From Carallia brachiata (taxonomy: Eukaryota > Streptophyta > Magnoliopsida > Malpighiales > Rhizophoraceae), in NCBI GenBank assembly GCA_021464245.1, contig JADCRB010000010.1, forward strand, positions 4,835,816 through 4,899,815: a stretch of DNA of 64,000 bases, given 5' to 3'. A program made the position numbers and the translations under genes. Positions 12,048 through 28,310 of the stretch are shown here, in pieces. Below the pieces are notes generated by a model, which did not search any database, had not been told where the DNA came from, and was given only the letters and a program-made list of their open reading frames with translations. Position 1 is the first letter of the stretch. The number at the start of each line of letters is the position of its first letter.

Positions 12048-12419
12048 TGATGTAGGATCAGTATCGAGAAGAAGATTATTGGTTGGGAAAATTGAAATTT
12101 ATTCAAATTCTACAGAAACAGTACAAACACACGAAAATAAGAACAACAACAGTAGAATCCACCACTGGTCAGATGGAATCCACCATCAACACTCAAACAG
12201 AGTTTTCAATCTTTTCTCAATACAATTCATAGCTTCCACAACAGAATAGGAGTAGTATTTGTAGAATACAAGTTCAGAAAGAGACAAACAGTAGAAAGCA
12301 TGCTTAAGGCACAATAAATATTGAAATTGACCCAATAGGATTTGACAAAGACTTAATTAGATTTTATCTTCCTATAATAATATTTGCCAAATCTTTTCTT
12401 GTTGTTTCTATCTGCATCA
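12048..12419 (-). repeat. 5' LTR of the chromovirus (372 bp)
   Basis: The upstream LTR in element orientation. It has the same TGATG/CATCA ends as the other LTR and carries AATAAA on the minus strand at 12098-12103. CIPK1 transcripts would run into this LTR about 180 bases after the stop codon, so it may now supply their 3' end processing (inference). Confidence 0.96.
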
Positions 12420-12424
12420 TCTCC
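12420..12424. repeat. Target-site duplication, right copy (TCTCC)
   Basis: Matches 5526-5530 exactly and directly follows the LTR end CATCA. Confidence 0.93.
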
Positions 12425-12600
12425 TCTTTGACTAATACATAAAAATTGAAAACCTTTACTTTAAAGAATGTAGTCCTAGATAGAAACCTCAAAAGCCACC
12501 ATGTTGGAATTGTTTACTCTACACAAAAATGCTCCCTTGAGGCTATGGGGTATAGAATATGGCTCCAGTTGGAGCTATCTAATCTAACAAGTGTCTAGCT

Positions 12601-18397
<5,797 letters not shown>

Positions 18398-18614
18398 TCC
18401 CTTCTTCTTCCTCACTTCCTCCTCCTCCTCCTCTCTCTTTCTCTTTTTTCTGCTCTCCCCTTTCTTTCCTTTCGATCACCATTCACAGTTTCTCTCTCTA
18501 TATTTCTCTCTTACAATTGTTATTCGCGTGAAACGATACAGTCGAGACAGATATTAAAGACAAGGAGTTCTTCTCTTTGATAGGTTGGGATGTGTTGTGT
18601 GTTGGGTCGTGGTT

Positions 18615-18640
18615 TGCTGGCTTATTTAAATGAAAAATAG
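18615..18640 (-). promoter_or_regulatory. Possible TATA region of CIPK1
   Basis: The minus strand carries an ATTTAAATAAG stretch about 225 bases upstream of the ATG at 18397. A long purine-rich (GA) leader follows on the coding strand. There is no direct evidence for the start site. Confidence 0.3.
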
Positions 18641-18657
18641 TCGGTATCACAGATAAA

Positions 18658-18788
18658 TTTATTTTAAATTTTATTTCAATTAAAATTATAATTAATATTT
18701 TAAAAATATTTATTATTTTATATTTTAATTTTATTTTAAAAATATTAATTATAATTTTAAATAAAATACTACCTCACATAAAAATATT
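18658..18788. repeat. AT-rich palindromic (foldback) repeat
   Basis: The left arm (about 18662-18710: AAATTTTATTTCAATTAAAA then TTATAATTAATATTTTAAAA) is the near-perfect reverse complement of the right arm (about 18732-18780). It resembles a small foldback MITE. Target duplications could not be assigned because the flanks are also AT-only. Confidence 0.5.
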
Positions 18789-21659
18789 TAAAATATGTAT
18801 ACTTATTCTGTTTAAATAAAGAGTCTCTATCCCTCTATTTTTTTTGTCTTGTGAACATAATGGCTTGCCGTGTCAGTATTTCTTTGTGAAAAAGCCTATT
18901 TGACTATTTTATATCTAGCCAATTTACGCGTCATGTCAGACCTTTCAGAGCCATAATCTTATAAATTTATTTAATTTTAAAGAGTTTAATTTATATATAA
19001 ATAAAATATTTTATATAATTTATTAAAATTATATAAATTCTACTTTATTATTATAAATTTCAATTACATAAATATATATTATATATTATTATAATTTTTT
19101 TAATATTATATAATATATAAATATTGTTTTTCATAAAATAAAAAAAATTGTGGTTTTCACAATATTATTAAAGAGTGCATTACATTGCACTCATTAAAAA
19201 AAAAATTATGAGTGTAAATTTAATTTTATTAAATACCTTGACAATGACTGGCAAATAATTTTATTTATTTATTTTTTTTTACATATAATGACTCACAAGA
19301 TTTGCGTGGCGAAAAATTTTCCAATTCTTTACCCCCTTAACAGGCAAGCCATTACCGACCGCAGCGTGTAAAGATAGAGTTAATTATGTGAATACGTATA
19401 TTATAATATAAAAATATATAATTTATTTAATAATATTTAATAATTTAATTATTTTTTAAATTAATATATTTTTTATAATTTAATAATTTATATTATTATA
19501 TATTCACTTTATAACATTATTATAAAACTTTTCGGATAAGGATAAACGCCATACGGTTTGACTTTTGACCCAAACAGAGGCTTCTTATGGAACAAACATA
19601 TGAAACACGAGTTGCCCTTTTAAGCCGGAATAATTCCCAGAATTTAATTACTCATAAGTACTTATGTCGGAAAAAAAAAAACTCATAAGTATTGCTTTTG
19701 GTTTTTGCTAATTAATTAATCATTATTTGGTGTTACTATACACACACGTGTAACACGCGTACGCAGTGCACCTGACGACCATGTTGTTTTTTTTTTTTTT
19801 TTTTTGCATTTCTTCAGCGAACGTGGTGCTTCGGTTCAGACTTGCGTGCGGAAAGTCACCGTCCAACTCCCACGTTTTACATTGGATCAGGTTAAATGAG
19901 AAAGGAAAATTTAATTTTTAAGCTAAGAATAAGGCTGGTTTGGCTTTGCAAAATGGATGTTTTTTTTTTTTTTTTTGACAGAATGCAAAATATATGTTGA
20001 TAGTTCAATCAAATATTTTATGCATTATATAATGTAGCTTGCGTAGTCATTGACATTAACCATGGAGGTTGCATCTTGCATCTACCAATTGCGACTGATA
20101 AATTAATGGGGTTAGCGTTGGGGTTGATATTAGCTAGGCTTGGTCAAAAGCTGGAACAAACAACGTTAAGAAATGAGAGATTTTTTAGTTAAAAATAAGG
20201 TAAAATTAAAATGATATTAGTTACTTAGCAATTGAATTTTTTAAAAAAGATATTATATCAGCTATTAAATACTGTCTAATAAGTTTTGTGATAATTTTTA
20301 TTTTTTTAACTTATACTTAGTACTCTTAAAAAATTTAGAAAATTGAGGAACTAGCGTATAAGCTTCTTCCACATGTTGCGTGGGGACGTTTCTGAATTGC
20401 CACCACAAGGAATGCCATGATTCAACCAAAATTATTATAAATGAGTTGATTTTATTATGATATTATTTTGGTAGCCTCCTTTCTCGTTTTTGATAGGTCA
20501 TTTGTGTGCTTCCGAAGTTATGCTTGCAAGCCCCCAATGTATCCGAAATGATACATAATAGAGAATTAGGGGGTTGTTTCTTGTGCACATATTATTTATA
20601 GTTTTATTATCTATTAATTTTATCTATAAATTTCATAAATTTTATAATATTTTTTTTTATAACTTATTGTGTACACTATTGTTAAAGTTGATATGTAATA
20701 GAAGTATGAAAAATGTGTAAAAAAAAAATAATTGCATCTATTTCCAATCTATATTTTTATGTGTCCATGTAAGAGTCCTTCCGATGTATATACATTGTCG
20801 GGAAAATATATAAATAGACTTGTATTTGGTAGTTGTTACCACAAAAAAAAAAAATCCTAGTTCTAAATTTATATTTAGGATAATATTATTATACAATTGA
20901 CATTAATAAATCGTTTAAATGATATAAATCTTAAATATATTTTGTAAAACTGAATTCCATTTTGTGAATATTGGCACTTCAATTCTGATTTGACTCTTCT
21001 TTATGGAGAATAAATTTTGCTTCGGATATTTAGATAATCCTGAGAGTTTTGTTCCTTAACCCCACCCCTCCCCCCCCGGAAAAAAAAATTTAAAAGTTTT
21101 GGCTTTATCTAAAGCTAATGATCGTATATTAATTTTTATTAAGCTTATAATTTTCAAACGTACGACTAACGTAAGTATGAAAAGGATGACTTGTTGAACA
21201 CCAAATCCACACATACAAAATCATATAATAATAATTTTAAGGTAAAGCATTGTTATATTTTCAGAGAAAAAAGTGTTAAAAATATTATTCGAATATAATT
21301 GATTAAATTTGATATTCAATCAGCAGAATTTTAAGTGCAACTAAAAAAAAAATTATTATCATTTTTTTATACATGAAATTCAATTAATTATAAATTAAAT
21401 TCAATTAATTACATTTAAACAGCGTTTTAAATATTTTTTTGTTTTTTAAATGTAGCTTTTTTGTTTAAGGTATAATGTCTACCTCAGGAGTGAAAATGTC
21501 CCCAACTGTATTAGCGGGCCTCACATCGTAGCTTGCGATAAGGCGGGGCCAACTCTTATATAATGTCGATGATATGGACCGCATGGTTATATGATATACA
21601 GATCAATGCGCATGGGGCCACATATTATGATATGCAAATTTAACTTTCACATGGTAATT

Positions 21660-21845
21660 AATTAAAGATAATTATTAATTTTATTTTCTTTTTAAATAAA
21701 TATAAATTATTTATAATTTAATATCACACAATTTATTTTTTATTTTTTACTTATAAATATATTTTACTCATTATATAATATAAAATTATAAATTAATTGC
21801 ACTCACTAAAAATAAGAGTTAGATTAAAAATTTTCTTATTTGAAG
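21660..21845. repeat. AT-rich MITE-like family, copy 1
   Basis: The segment contains ATTTATAATTTAATATCACA near its start and ends with a CACTCACTAAAAATAAGAG-type stretch then AGATTAAAAATTTTC. Closely similar segments occur at 22770-22915 and 28150-28310, and in reverse orientation at about 32478-32640. Ends are partly complementary. Exact boundaries are uncertain. Confidence 0.45.
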
Positions 21846-22769
21846 TTGGATGTCATTTTTCAGCCACTTCATCCAGGTCCCGAAGCCATTGGCATAATAT
21901 ATGTTTTAAATCAAAAAGAATATATATATATATATATATATATATAACCAAAATTTTATTGATACTAAAATTATTTTTAAGATTCAATGTCCCAAGTTTT
22001 AATTCTAATTGGATTCAATTAATCACACACAGATATATAAGAAAAAAGGAAAAAGAACGTAGTGGTAGTCACGAGGGATGCATCTGATTATATTTCTACA
22101 TCGGTTACCAACGGCACATGTAGGACAAAAACATGAGGGATGCATATGATAATTTGGGGCAAGAACGTGGTGATGGTCATGGAAAGAGAAGAGAATGGGG
22201 AATCACACCCAGTACGAAACCAAAGCGCTTCATAAAGAGAAACCATGCACATGGGGCATTGATTTGATTGTCCAATAGGCCTCCAGAAACTTCTGTTAAA
22301 ATCAGCATATTTTTACACTGCGAATTTTGGATTTAACTGTGTGCATTTGCATTCCTTCTTAGCTTATCTATGTTAAGGACCGTAATAGATATAAGTAATA
22401 ATCTGTAATATTGAGAGAAAATTTGTTTTCCTGGATTCTAATAGTAGAGTCACGCTTGTTTTTATTAGTATTCGAGAAGTGAATCAGTCTTTTTAAGATT
22501 TTTGAATGAGATTTTAACGAATAAAAATTACTCTAACTCTAATTTATAAATCTGATAACCGACACGTTTAGTAGAATTTTTTTTTTACTAAAAGAAAAAA
22601 AGAGACGCCAATGTACCAAGGATTAAGGCTTTACGGAATGTGTGATGTTGGGTGTAGTGAGAGCGATAGACAAAAACAATTTTGAGGCATATTTTATCAT
22701 TTGTCATGTATCGTGTTGTCAATTGGCCATAGGAAATGGCCAATGTACCGGTGTTTTTTTTTTTTTTTT

Positions 22770-22915
22770 TGTTAAAATGAGTAAAATTTATTTATAATTT
22801 AATATTATATAATGTATATACTTTTTATTTTAAATAAATTTCACTTATTGTATATTTTAAAATAATAAATAAATTAAACTCAATAAAAACTATTAGTTAA
22901 ATTAAAAATCTCTCA
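22770..22915. repeat. AT-rich MITE-like family, copy 2
   Basis: Shares TTTATTTATAATTTAATATT near its start and an AAATTAAAAATCTCTCAA end with the other copies. It follows a poly-T tract at 22754-22770. Confidence 0.45.
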
Positions 22916-23369
22916 ATATAACAAGGATTAAGTTTTCTGATATTAATTAATATAGAGACAGCGGAAGATTTGGGGGAAGCCATGAAGATCAACGAGATGG
23001 AATTAGTAATTAATGCAATGTCTTCCTTCCGGACAACTTGGCCAGTTGATGGCTTCTTTGGCGGTCATTTATTTTTATTTAATTTCCCATGTGGGCGTAG
23101 TTCGGGGTATTGGGGTCAGCCAGGGGGATCCCAGATTCCAACTCCGTCATCGGTGATCCGGCCAATGAACTGCAGTCGGCGAAGTAATAGGTAAATAAAA
23201 TACAAGCAAGTCAACGATGTAACCTTTTGGGGCTCTGGATACGATCGGTTGTGGTTCAAGGAAACGGTCGGTTGAGTTCTTAACATTAATGAGTAAGACG
23301 ACGATAATCTTTGTAACGACCTTTCGCCTGCCGCCACACATTAGCATGTATAATAAGAGTTTAGTTTCG

Positions 23370-23399
23370 TGTATATATATATATATATATAATATATAG

Positions 23400-23446
<47 letters not shown>
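23370..23446. repeat. (TA)n microsatellite
   Basis: Long TA dinucleotide runs with a few interruptions. It can fold on itself and gives spurious Tyr/Ile open frames. Confidence 0.9.
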
Positions 23447-23451
23447 CTCGT

Positions 23452-23885
23452 ACACAGATAATATACATATAAAATATATTTTTTATGACGAATTTGATTA
23501 TTTTTACAATAATACTTATTATTTTTGTGATAAAAAATTACGTATTAATTTTTTTTTATATATAATATCTTATTAATTTTGTTACAAAAATAAATAAGAC
23601 CGTTACAATATATATATATATTAAATATGACTACTAAAATATCGGTATTATATTTTTTTAATGAGCTTGATTTGGTATACATATATTGGTAGCCAGATGA
23701 TACACATACAAAGTGTATTGTTTGTGACGAACTTGATTGTTTTTGTAACTGTACTTATTATTTTTGTAACAAAAAATAACGTGTTAATTTTTTATATCAT
23801 ATTTTATCGATCTTGTTACAAAAATAGATAAGCTCGTTACAATAGATATACCAAATATATATACCAAGATATAGATACCAAACTT
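23452..23885. repeat. Tandem pair of hairpin-forming repeats (about 240-bp period)
   Basis: The segments 23452-23640 and 23698-23880 are divergent direct copies. Both contain TGACGAAxTTGATT, a CTTATTATTTTTGT segment, and a later TTGTTACAAAAATAxATAAG then CGTTACAATA. Within each copy, GTAAC...TTTTTGTAAC and GTTACAAAAATA...GTTAC are inverted, so each copy can form a stem-loop. Confidence 0.6.
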
Positions 23886-24107
23886 TTTCCTTTTTTAATA
23901 TAATATGGGAAACGGTTGCTTTATTTTTGAATTCCCCCTTAAATAAGGGGGCAGGGCCCCTCAAAATACGGAGTCTGTGACTCTTGCATGGAAAGAACTG
24001 TGTGGCTCCTTGATAGAGCTCACATCACATTGCTAGATTATAAATGACATCCGAGGCTTTGTTATTATTATATTTAAAATCCTCTCAGGTTTCTTTTTTT
24101 TTTTTTA

Positions 24108-24420
24108 AGACAAAAAATTTATTATAATTATATCGATTATTAGATTTATATGTTGAAATAAGAGTAATTCCTTTTTTAAATTGTCTCATTCAACTGTTCT
24201 CAAAGTAGCAGACTCTTCATCTGAGTACCAGTAAAATCGAATCGAATGTGATTCTGTCGTAATAAACTACAATAATTATCGAATTTAAGACTCATCATCA
24301 CGCTATAATTTTTAGTTACTTTAGCGGTCACCCAACTTTTTGTTAAGGGAGAGCGCGGAAGCGAAAGTTCAAAATTCAAAGTTAGGTCGTACACGTGAAA
24401 ACATGCCAACTTACTGTTAA
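24108..24420 (-). repeat. SINE-like family, copy a (reverse orientation)
   Basis: Read on the minus strand, this ends with a GTTGAATGAGAC motif, then an AATCTAATAATCGATATAA segment and a T-run. It matches the 3' part of copies at 24530-24833 and 38236-38532. The head region also shares CTCTCCCTTAACAAA with the copy near 43130-43372. No protein is coded. It lies head-to-head with copy b. Confidence 0.55.
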
Positions 24421-24529
24421 ATTATCGCATCAGATGGTAAATCCTCTCAAAGTTCGATCCTTAGCATGAGAGACTAGTTAATAAAATGCTGACCATTTAT
24501 TATGAGTTAATCAATGAAAAACAACCATT

Positions 24530-24833
24530 CAACGTGGTAGATTGATAGTAATAAGGCGTATTTCTCTTACTCACGATTCGTATTCGAGTTTCACTAATAG
24601 TGTTTGGAGGCTTTTACCTCTAAATTGTCCAGTTTGGCCATTGACTAAGTGCCGCTGTTTGTAAAATCAGCGATTATTGTAATTAGTTTAGCAGAGACTC
24701 ATTCAGGCACAATAATTTTTTAGTGGTGGATCCATTCTTATGAGTTAAGCTAAATGAGACATACAAACAAATGTTACTTTGATTTCGTCTTATAAATCTG
24801 ATTATTGATATACTTACGATAAATCTTTTTTTC
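24530..24833 (+). repeat. SINE-like family, copy b
   Basis: The segment has TGGTAGATTGATAGTAATAA (A-box-like) and ATTCGTATTCGAGTTTC (B-box-like) near its start. Later come AGTGGTGGATCC, TTAAGCTAAATGAGACATAC and AATCTGATTATTGATATACT, ending in a T-run. The layout resembles tRNA-derived plant SINEs that end in T rather than A. It aligns over most of its length with 38236-38532. Confidence 0.6.
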
Positions 24834-26069
24834 ACATAAAAAAATCCGTGAAAATGAAGATATTTTTTTTTAAAGGATGTGTTGAGTTTTTATTATCTGC
24901 AACATTTACGGGGTGTACGCGTTCCTCCCCAATTATAAGAGATTTTAAGAAATGACAGATTTATTGACTCTGCCAACTGCCTAGCCGGAGGCCAACAAGG
25001 TTCGATGTAATCGAAAAGGGAGCTCGTCCACTCTTTCATCCGATGATGCTACTGCATTACTAGAATTCTAAGAAAGTTTTCTATTTTTGTTGACATTTTT
25101 AAATCTTTGTATCCAAGAAGATAATCTAACAAGGGACGAGAGAAAAAAAAAAAGAGAGAGGGGAGAGAATTTGAATTCAAATTTAGAGAAAAAAAGATTG
25201 GAATGGAAAGAAAGTAGAATGATATGTATGATTTTTGAATATTTATTTAAGGTTAATGTTATATTTCACGGTATCACGAACCTTTTGTAAAATTTGAATG
25301 TTTTGGTTTGAGTCTTAAATTTTTTTTATAAAAATTAAATTTTGACAAAAAAAAGCAAAACTTAAGTAATATTTAATATTACTTTAAATAATATTTAGTG
25401 TTATCATAAACATAATTTTTATAATATAAAAATAAATCTTAAATAATATTTAATATTATTATAAATATACTTAATATTATTTTACACAATGATTTTAAAA
25501 AATTATTTAAAAAAAAAAAAAGAAAAGCCACTTCATGGGACGGTTTCGTTGGACATCTGACAAAAATAACAAATAAAGGAATGAGGTTTAGCCATATTCA
25601 AAAAACAAAAAAAAAAGGAGGAGGTTTAGGTTTCGTGGTTTTTCGTGCGGTTTCTTTTCGCGTTGAATATCATTGTTCCTTATTTAATCGTGCATTTGAG
25701 TCATAATTTATAAATATAGTTTGATGAAAAGAAAATTTATAGGCCTTCATATATATATCATTTAATTATAATAAAGAAAAATTGTTGAAAATATATAGAA
25801 AGACACGCAGTAAATACGCAATGATATAAATCGTTAAATTATAAAAAAATATTGAATTTATAAAAAAAATAACAAATTATAGATATCGTTTGATAGACTG
25901 TATGTCTCTCCACACCTTATTAAATGTGTTCATAATATCTAATAATTTATTTATTTTTTTAAAATTTAATATATTTTTTTATAATTAAATAATCTAGATT
26001 ACTATTTATCCACCGTAGCGTTGCAAAATTTTTTTTTCTCTACATTGAAGCAATTGTGTAAATTCATTT

Positions 26070-26095
26070 TGGGCGGGGGGGGGGGCGGGGCGGGA
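26070..26095 (+). repeat. G-run with G-quadruplex potential
   Basis: GGG, a long G run, GGGG and GGG separated by single C bases. It is an isolated GC-pure block within AT-rich DNA. Confidence 0.85.
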
Positions 26096-26226
26096 TTAGC
26101 ATAGCTAATGAATCTATGAAAGTGAAAATGGAAAAGTTGAAATGAGTCTTCTCTTGTCATTTTCTATTTAAAATATAGATGGAGGATCAAATTTTAACAT
26201 GTAAGAAATTTCATCATTACTGCTAA

Positions 26227-26847
26227 TAGAGGTGTTAAAACGGGTCATCGGGTTGGGTCACTTCGGGTTCGGTCACTTCGGGTCGGGTTACTTACGGGTT
26301 AAGTTATCTTCGGGTCATTTTGGGTTGGGTCACTTCGGGTTCGGGTCGGGTTCGAGTCAACCCACGGGTTGGTCATGTCATCAAAAATGATGACGTGACA
26401 TTTTTTATTAAAAATTTTAAAAATTTTAAAATTTCAAAAATTTTACCAAAAATTCTTAAAAATCAAAAAAAATCATATGATTGAAAAATAATTGAAAATT
26501 TTTCTTTTAAAATATTTTAAAAAATTAAATTAAAATTTAAAACTGTATAAAAAATCTCAAAATATTCTAAAAAAATTTATAATTAAGATTTATATTGAAA
26601 TAGTTATCTATACTTTTTATAATATAAAATATGCTTTTTTTCATTTTATTTTTTTGTTCCCTTAAGAAAAAAAAGTTCGGGTCAAACAGGTCGGGTTAGG
26701 GTTGGGTCGGGTTTGACCCAAAGATTTTTGGGTCATTTGGGTTCGGGTCATTTCGGGTTAGGCCATCCTTCGGGTCGGGTTCGGGTCGTATTTTTTCGGA
26801 CGAGTTCAGGTCAACCCATCGGGTCGGGTCAGATTTTGACATCTCTA
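26227..26847. mobile_element. hAT-type non-autonomous DNA transposon
   Basis: A 621-bp element with short imperfect terminal inverted repeats (TAGAGGTGTTAAAA at the left, TTTTGACATCTCTA at the right). The 8-bp flanks are ACTGCTAA and ACCGCTAA (7 of 8 match). Just inside both ends are arrays of GGGTCGGGTTCGGGTCA-type motifs (about 26239-26370 and 26676-26830) around an AT-rich centre. It has no transposase. The 8-bp duplication and TAGAG-type end fit hAT elements. Confidence 0.8.
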
Positions 26848-27429
26848 ACCGCTAATCATGTACGCATACACACACTATTCTTCGCGACGGATTTTAACTG
26901 TCCACATTTATGTCATTTCTCAAGGTAACAAGTGGCGCCTCTGAAAATTTCCTCGTCCTCCTAATATAAAATCTTAATATTTTTAATATTATTTAACATT
27001 AATAAACAAATTCAACGGAGAGAATAAATAAAAAGGATCCCACTACAAATACCGTCCTTAATTTTATGGTTGTATGTATATTTATATATCTTCACTGTTT
27101 TCACATATTATTTATATTATTTAAGGATACGGATATATCACATATTTTTCTGTCACAAAGTGTGTGGATCTCGACTACGAAGTCTCCCTTTCTCACACCG
27201 GGCCCCAATCTCGTGTTTTGCTGACACCTTTCCAACTTTTTCAAATAAGAAAATAGTTATTGGTCAAAAAGGTCCACTACATATTAGCTATTTAGATAGC
27301 GCTAAAATATATCCTCAAAAAAAATTTGATATCAAAATTATAGTATAATTTATTTAATAATATTTAATAATTTATTTATTTTTATTTTTTTAAAAATTTA
27401 ATTATTCCACAACCATATATCTTAATAGT

Positions 27430-27792
27430 GTGTTTAAAGTGAAGAAAAATATGAGGAAAAGAAAATAAAGAAAGTAAAGAGAAAATAAAATTATTTGTAG
27501 TAATAAAGAAAATTAAGAGAAAAAAAGTACGATGAAAGAAAACATTAATACTAATTTGTAAGAGAAAAAGTTATGAAAAAATAAAATTATTTGGAGTTGT
27601 GTAAAAAGTTAGGAGAAAGAAAGTATGGTAAATGAAAAAGTAAATAGTGATTTGTGAGAGAAAAATAATAAAAAAAATAAAATTATTTAGAATGGTATAA
27701 AAAATTAAGAGAAAGAAATGTAAAAAAGAAAAGTATATGATTGTGATTATACTTTTCTTTCCTTCCTCCCCTTTCTCTCGCAAAACAAACAG
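27430..27792. repeat. Purine-rich MITE-like element built of about 95-bp tandem units
   Basis: ATAAAATTATTT recurs at about 27485, 27580 and 27675, each time followed by related purine-rich sequence, giving roughly three divergent units of about 95 bp. The left edge (GTTTAAAGTGAAGAAAAATA) and the reverse complement of the right edge (GTTTGTTTTGCGAGAGAAAG) are similar, suggesting weak terminal inverted repeats. No target duplication was assigned. Confidence 0.5.
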
Positions 27793-28149
27793 ATCTTTAG
27801 TTTTACTTAAGTATTTTTCTCAAAAAATATAAACGGCAATGTAACAGTGACTATATGATTTATCTATAATAATCTAAATTTTAAAAACCATATCATATGT
27901 AAGATGAATAAATTTGATGTATAATAAATTTAAATTTTATATACAACAGATCTAAGATTGAAAAAAAAAAAAAAAAAAAGCTCGTCATGCCCGTATCCGG
28001 CAGCCTTCCATTTGGGTATCAAAACTCATTTGATGGGTAAAGATGGATTGAAGGGCAGATGTGAACAAATTCTGTCAAACGTTAAGACCAAAATGTACCC
28101 AACAAAAGCAAATCCCGGATTTAGCAACCAATCAACAGTATTAGTTATC

Positions 28150-28310
28150 TTTACTTACTTTTTTTACGAGTATAATACATTTGAAATTTTATATTATATA
28201 GATATATTTTTATTTTTTATTATAAATAGATTTTACTTATTATGTGGTATAAAATTATAAATAAATTATACTCATAAGAAAAAGTGAGTCAAATTAAAAA
28301 TACCTCAAAC
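28150..28310. repeat. AT-rich MITE-like family, copy 3
   Basis: Contains GAGTATAATACATTTGAAAT at the start and its partial inverse AAATTATACTCATAAGAAAA at the end, followed by the family end AAATTAAAAATACCTCAA. The inverted ends support a short DNA-transposon derivative. Confidence 0.5.

Larger units (their letters stand above)
5531..12419 (-). mobile_element. Ty3/gypsy chromovirus LTR retrotransposon, CRM-like, recently inserted, frameshifted
   Basis: A 6.9-kb element with coding on the minus strand. Seen in the sequence: LTRs at 5531-5901 and 12048-12419 with TGATG/CATCA ends, flanked by TCTCC duplications; a primer-binding site matching tRNA-iMet at 12034-12045; a purine tract beside the 3' LTR; gag with a CCHC knuckle; and protease, reverse transcriptase, RNase H, integrase and a C-terminal chromodomain-like segment, in the gypsy order. 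The integrase C-terminus reads into the 3' LTR, a layout described for CRM (centromeric) chromoviruses; together with the LTR ends this makes CRM the best lineage guess. The LTRs differ by four transitions and one 1-base indel, about 1.1 percent. The coding region is split by frame changes near 9470, 7840 and 7450, so this copy probably cannot make its own full Pol. It lies in the CIPK1 3' UTR in the same orientation. Confidence 0.95.
18600..26226. other. Gene-poor AT-rich intergenic region
   Basis: About 7.6 kb upstream of CIPK1 without a recognisable gene. Contents: a palindromic AT hairpin at 18660-18785; AT-only tracts at 18960-19150 and 19390-19520; AT-rich MITE-like segments at 21660-21845 and 22770-22915; (TA)n runs at 21918-21945 and 23370-23446; a tandem hairpin repeat at 23455-23880; and SINE-like copies near 22470-22590, 24108-24420 and 24530-24833. 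A G-rich run lies at 26070-26095. Short open frames such as 22970-23194 match nothing known. Confidence 0.6.

Noticed and set aside
11459..12106. 215-codon minus-strand open frame across the chromovirus leader and LTR
   Set aside because: It overlaps the LTR and primer-binding site and codes for low-complexity Pro/Arg/Ser with no domain. It reflects the GC-rich leader rather than a gene.
22970..23194. 74-codon plus-strand open frame
   Set aside because: There is no homology or splice support, and it is surrounded by repeats.
23147..23455. Tyr/Ile-rich open frame
   Set aside because: It is the translation of the (TA)n microsatellite.
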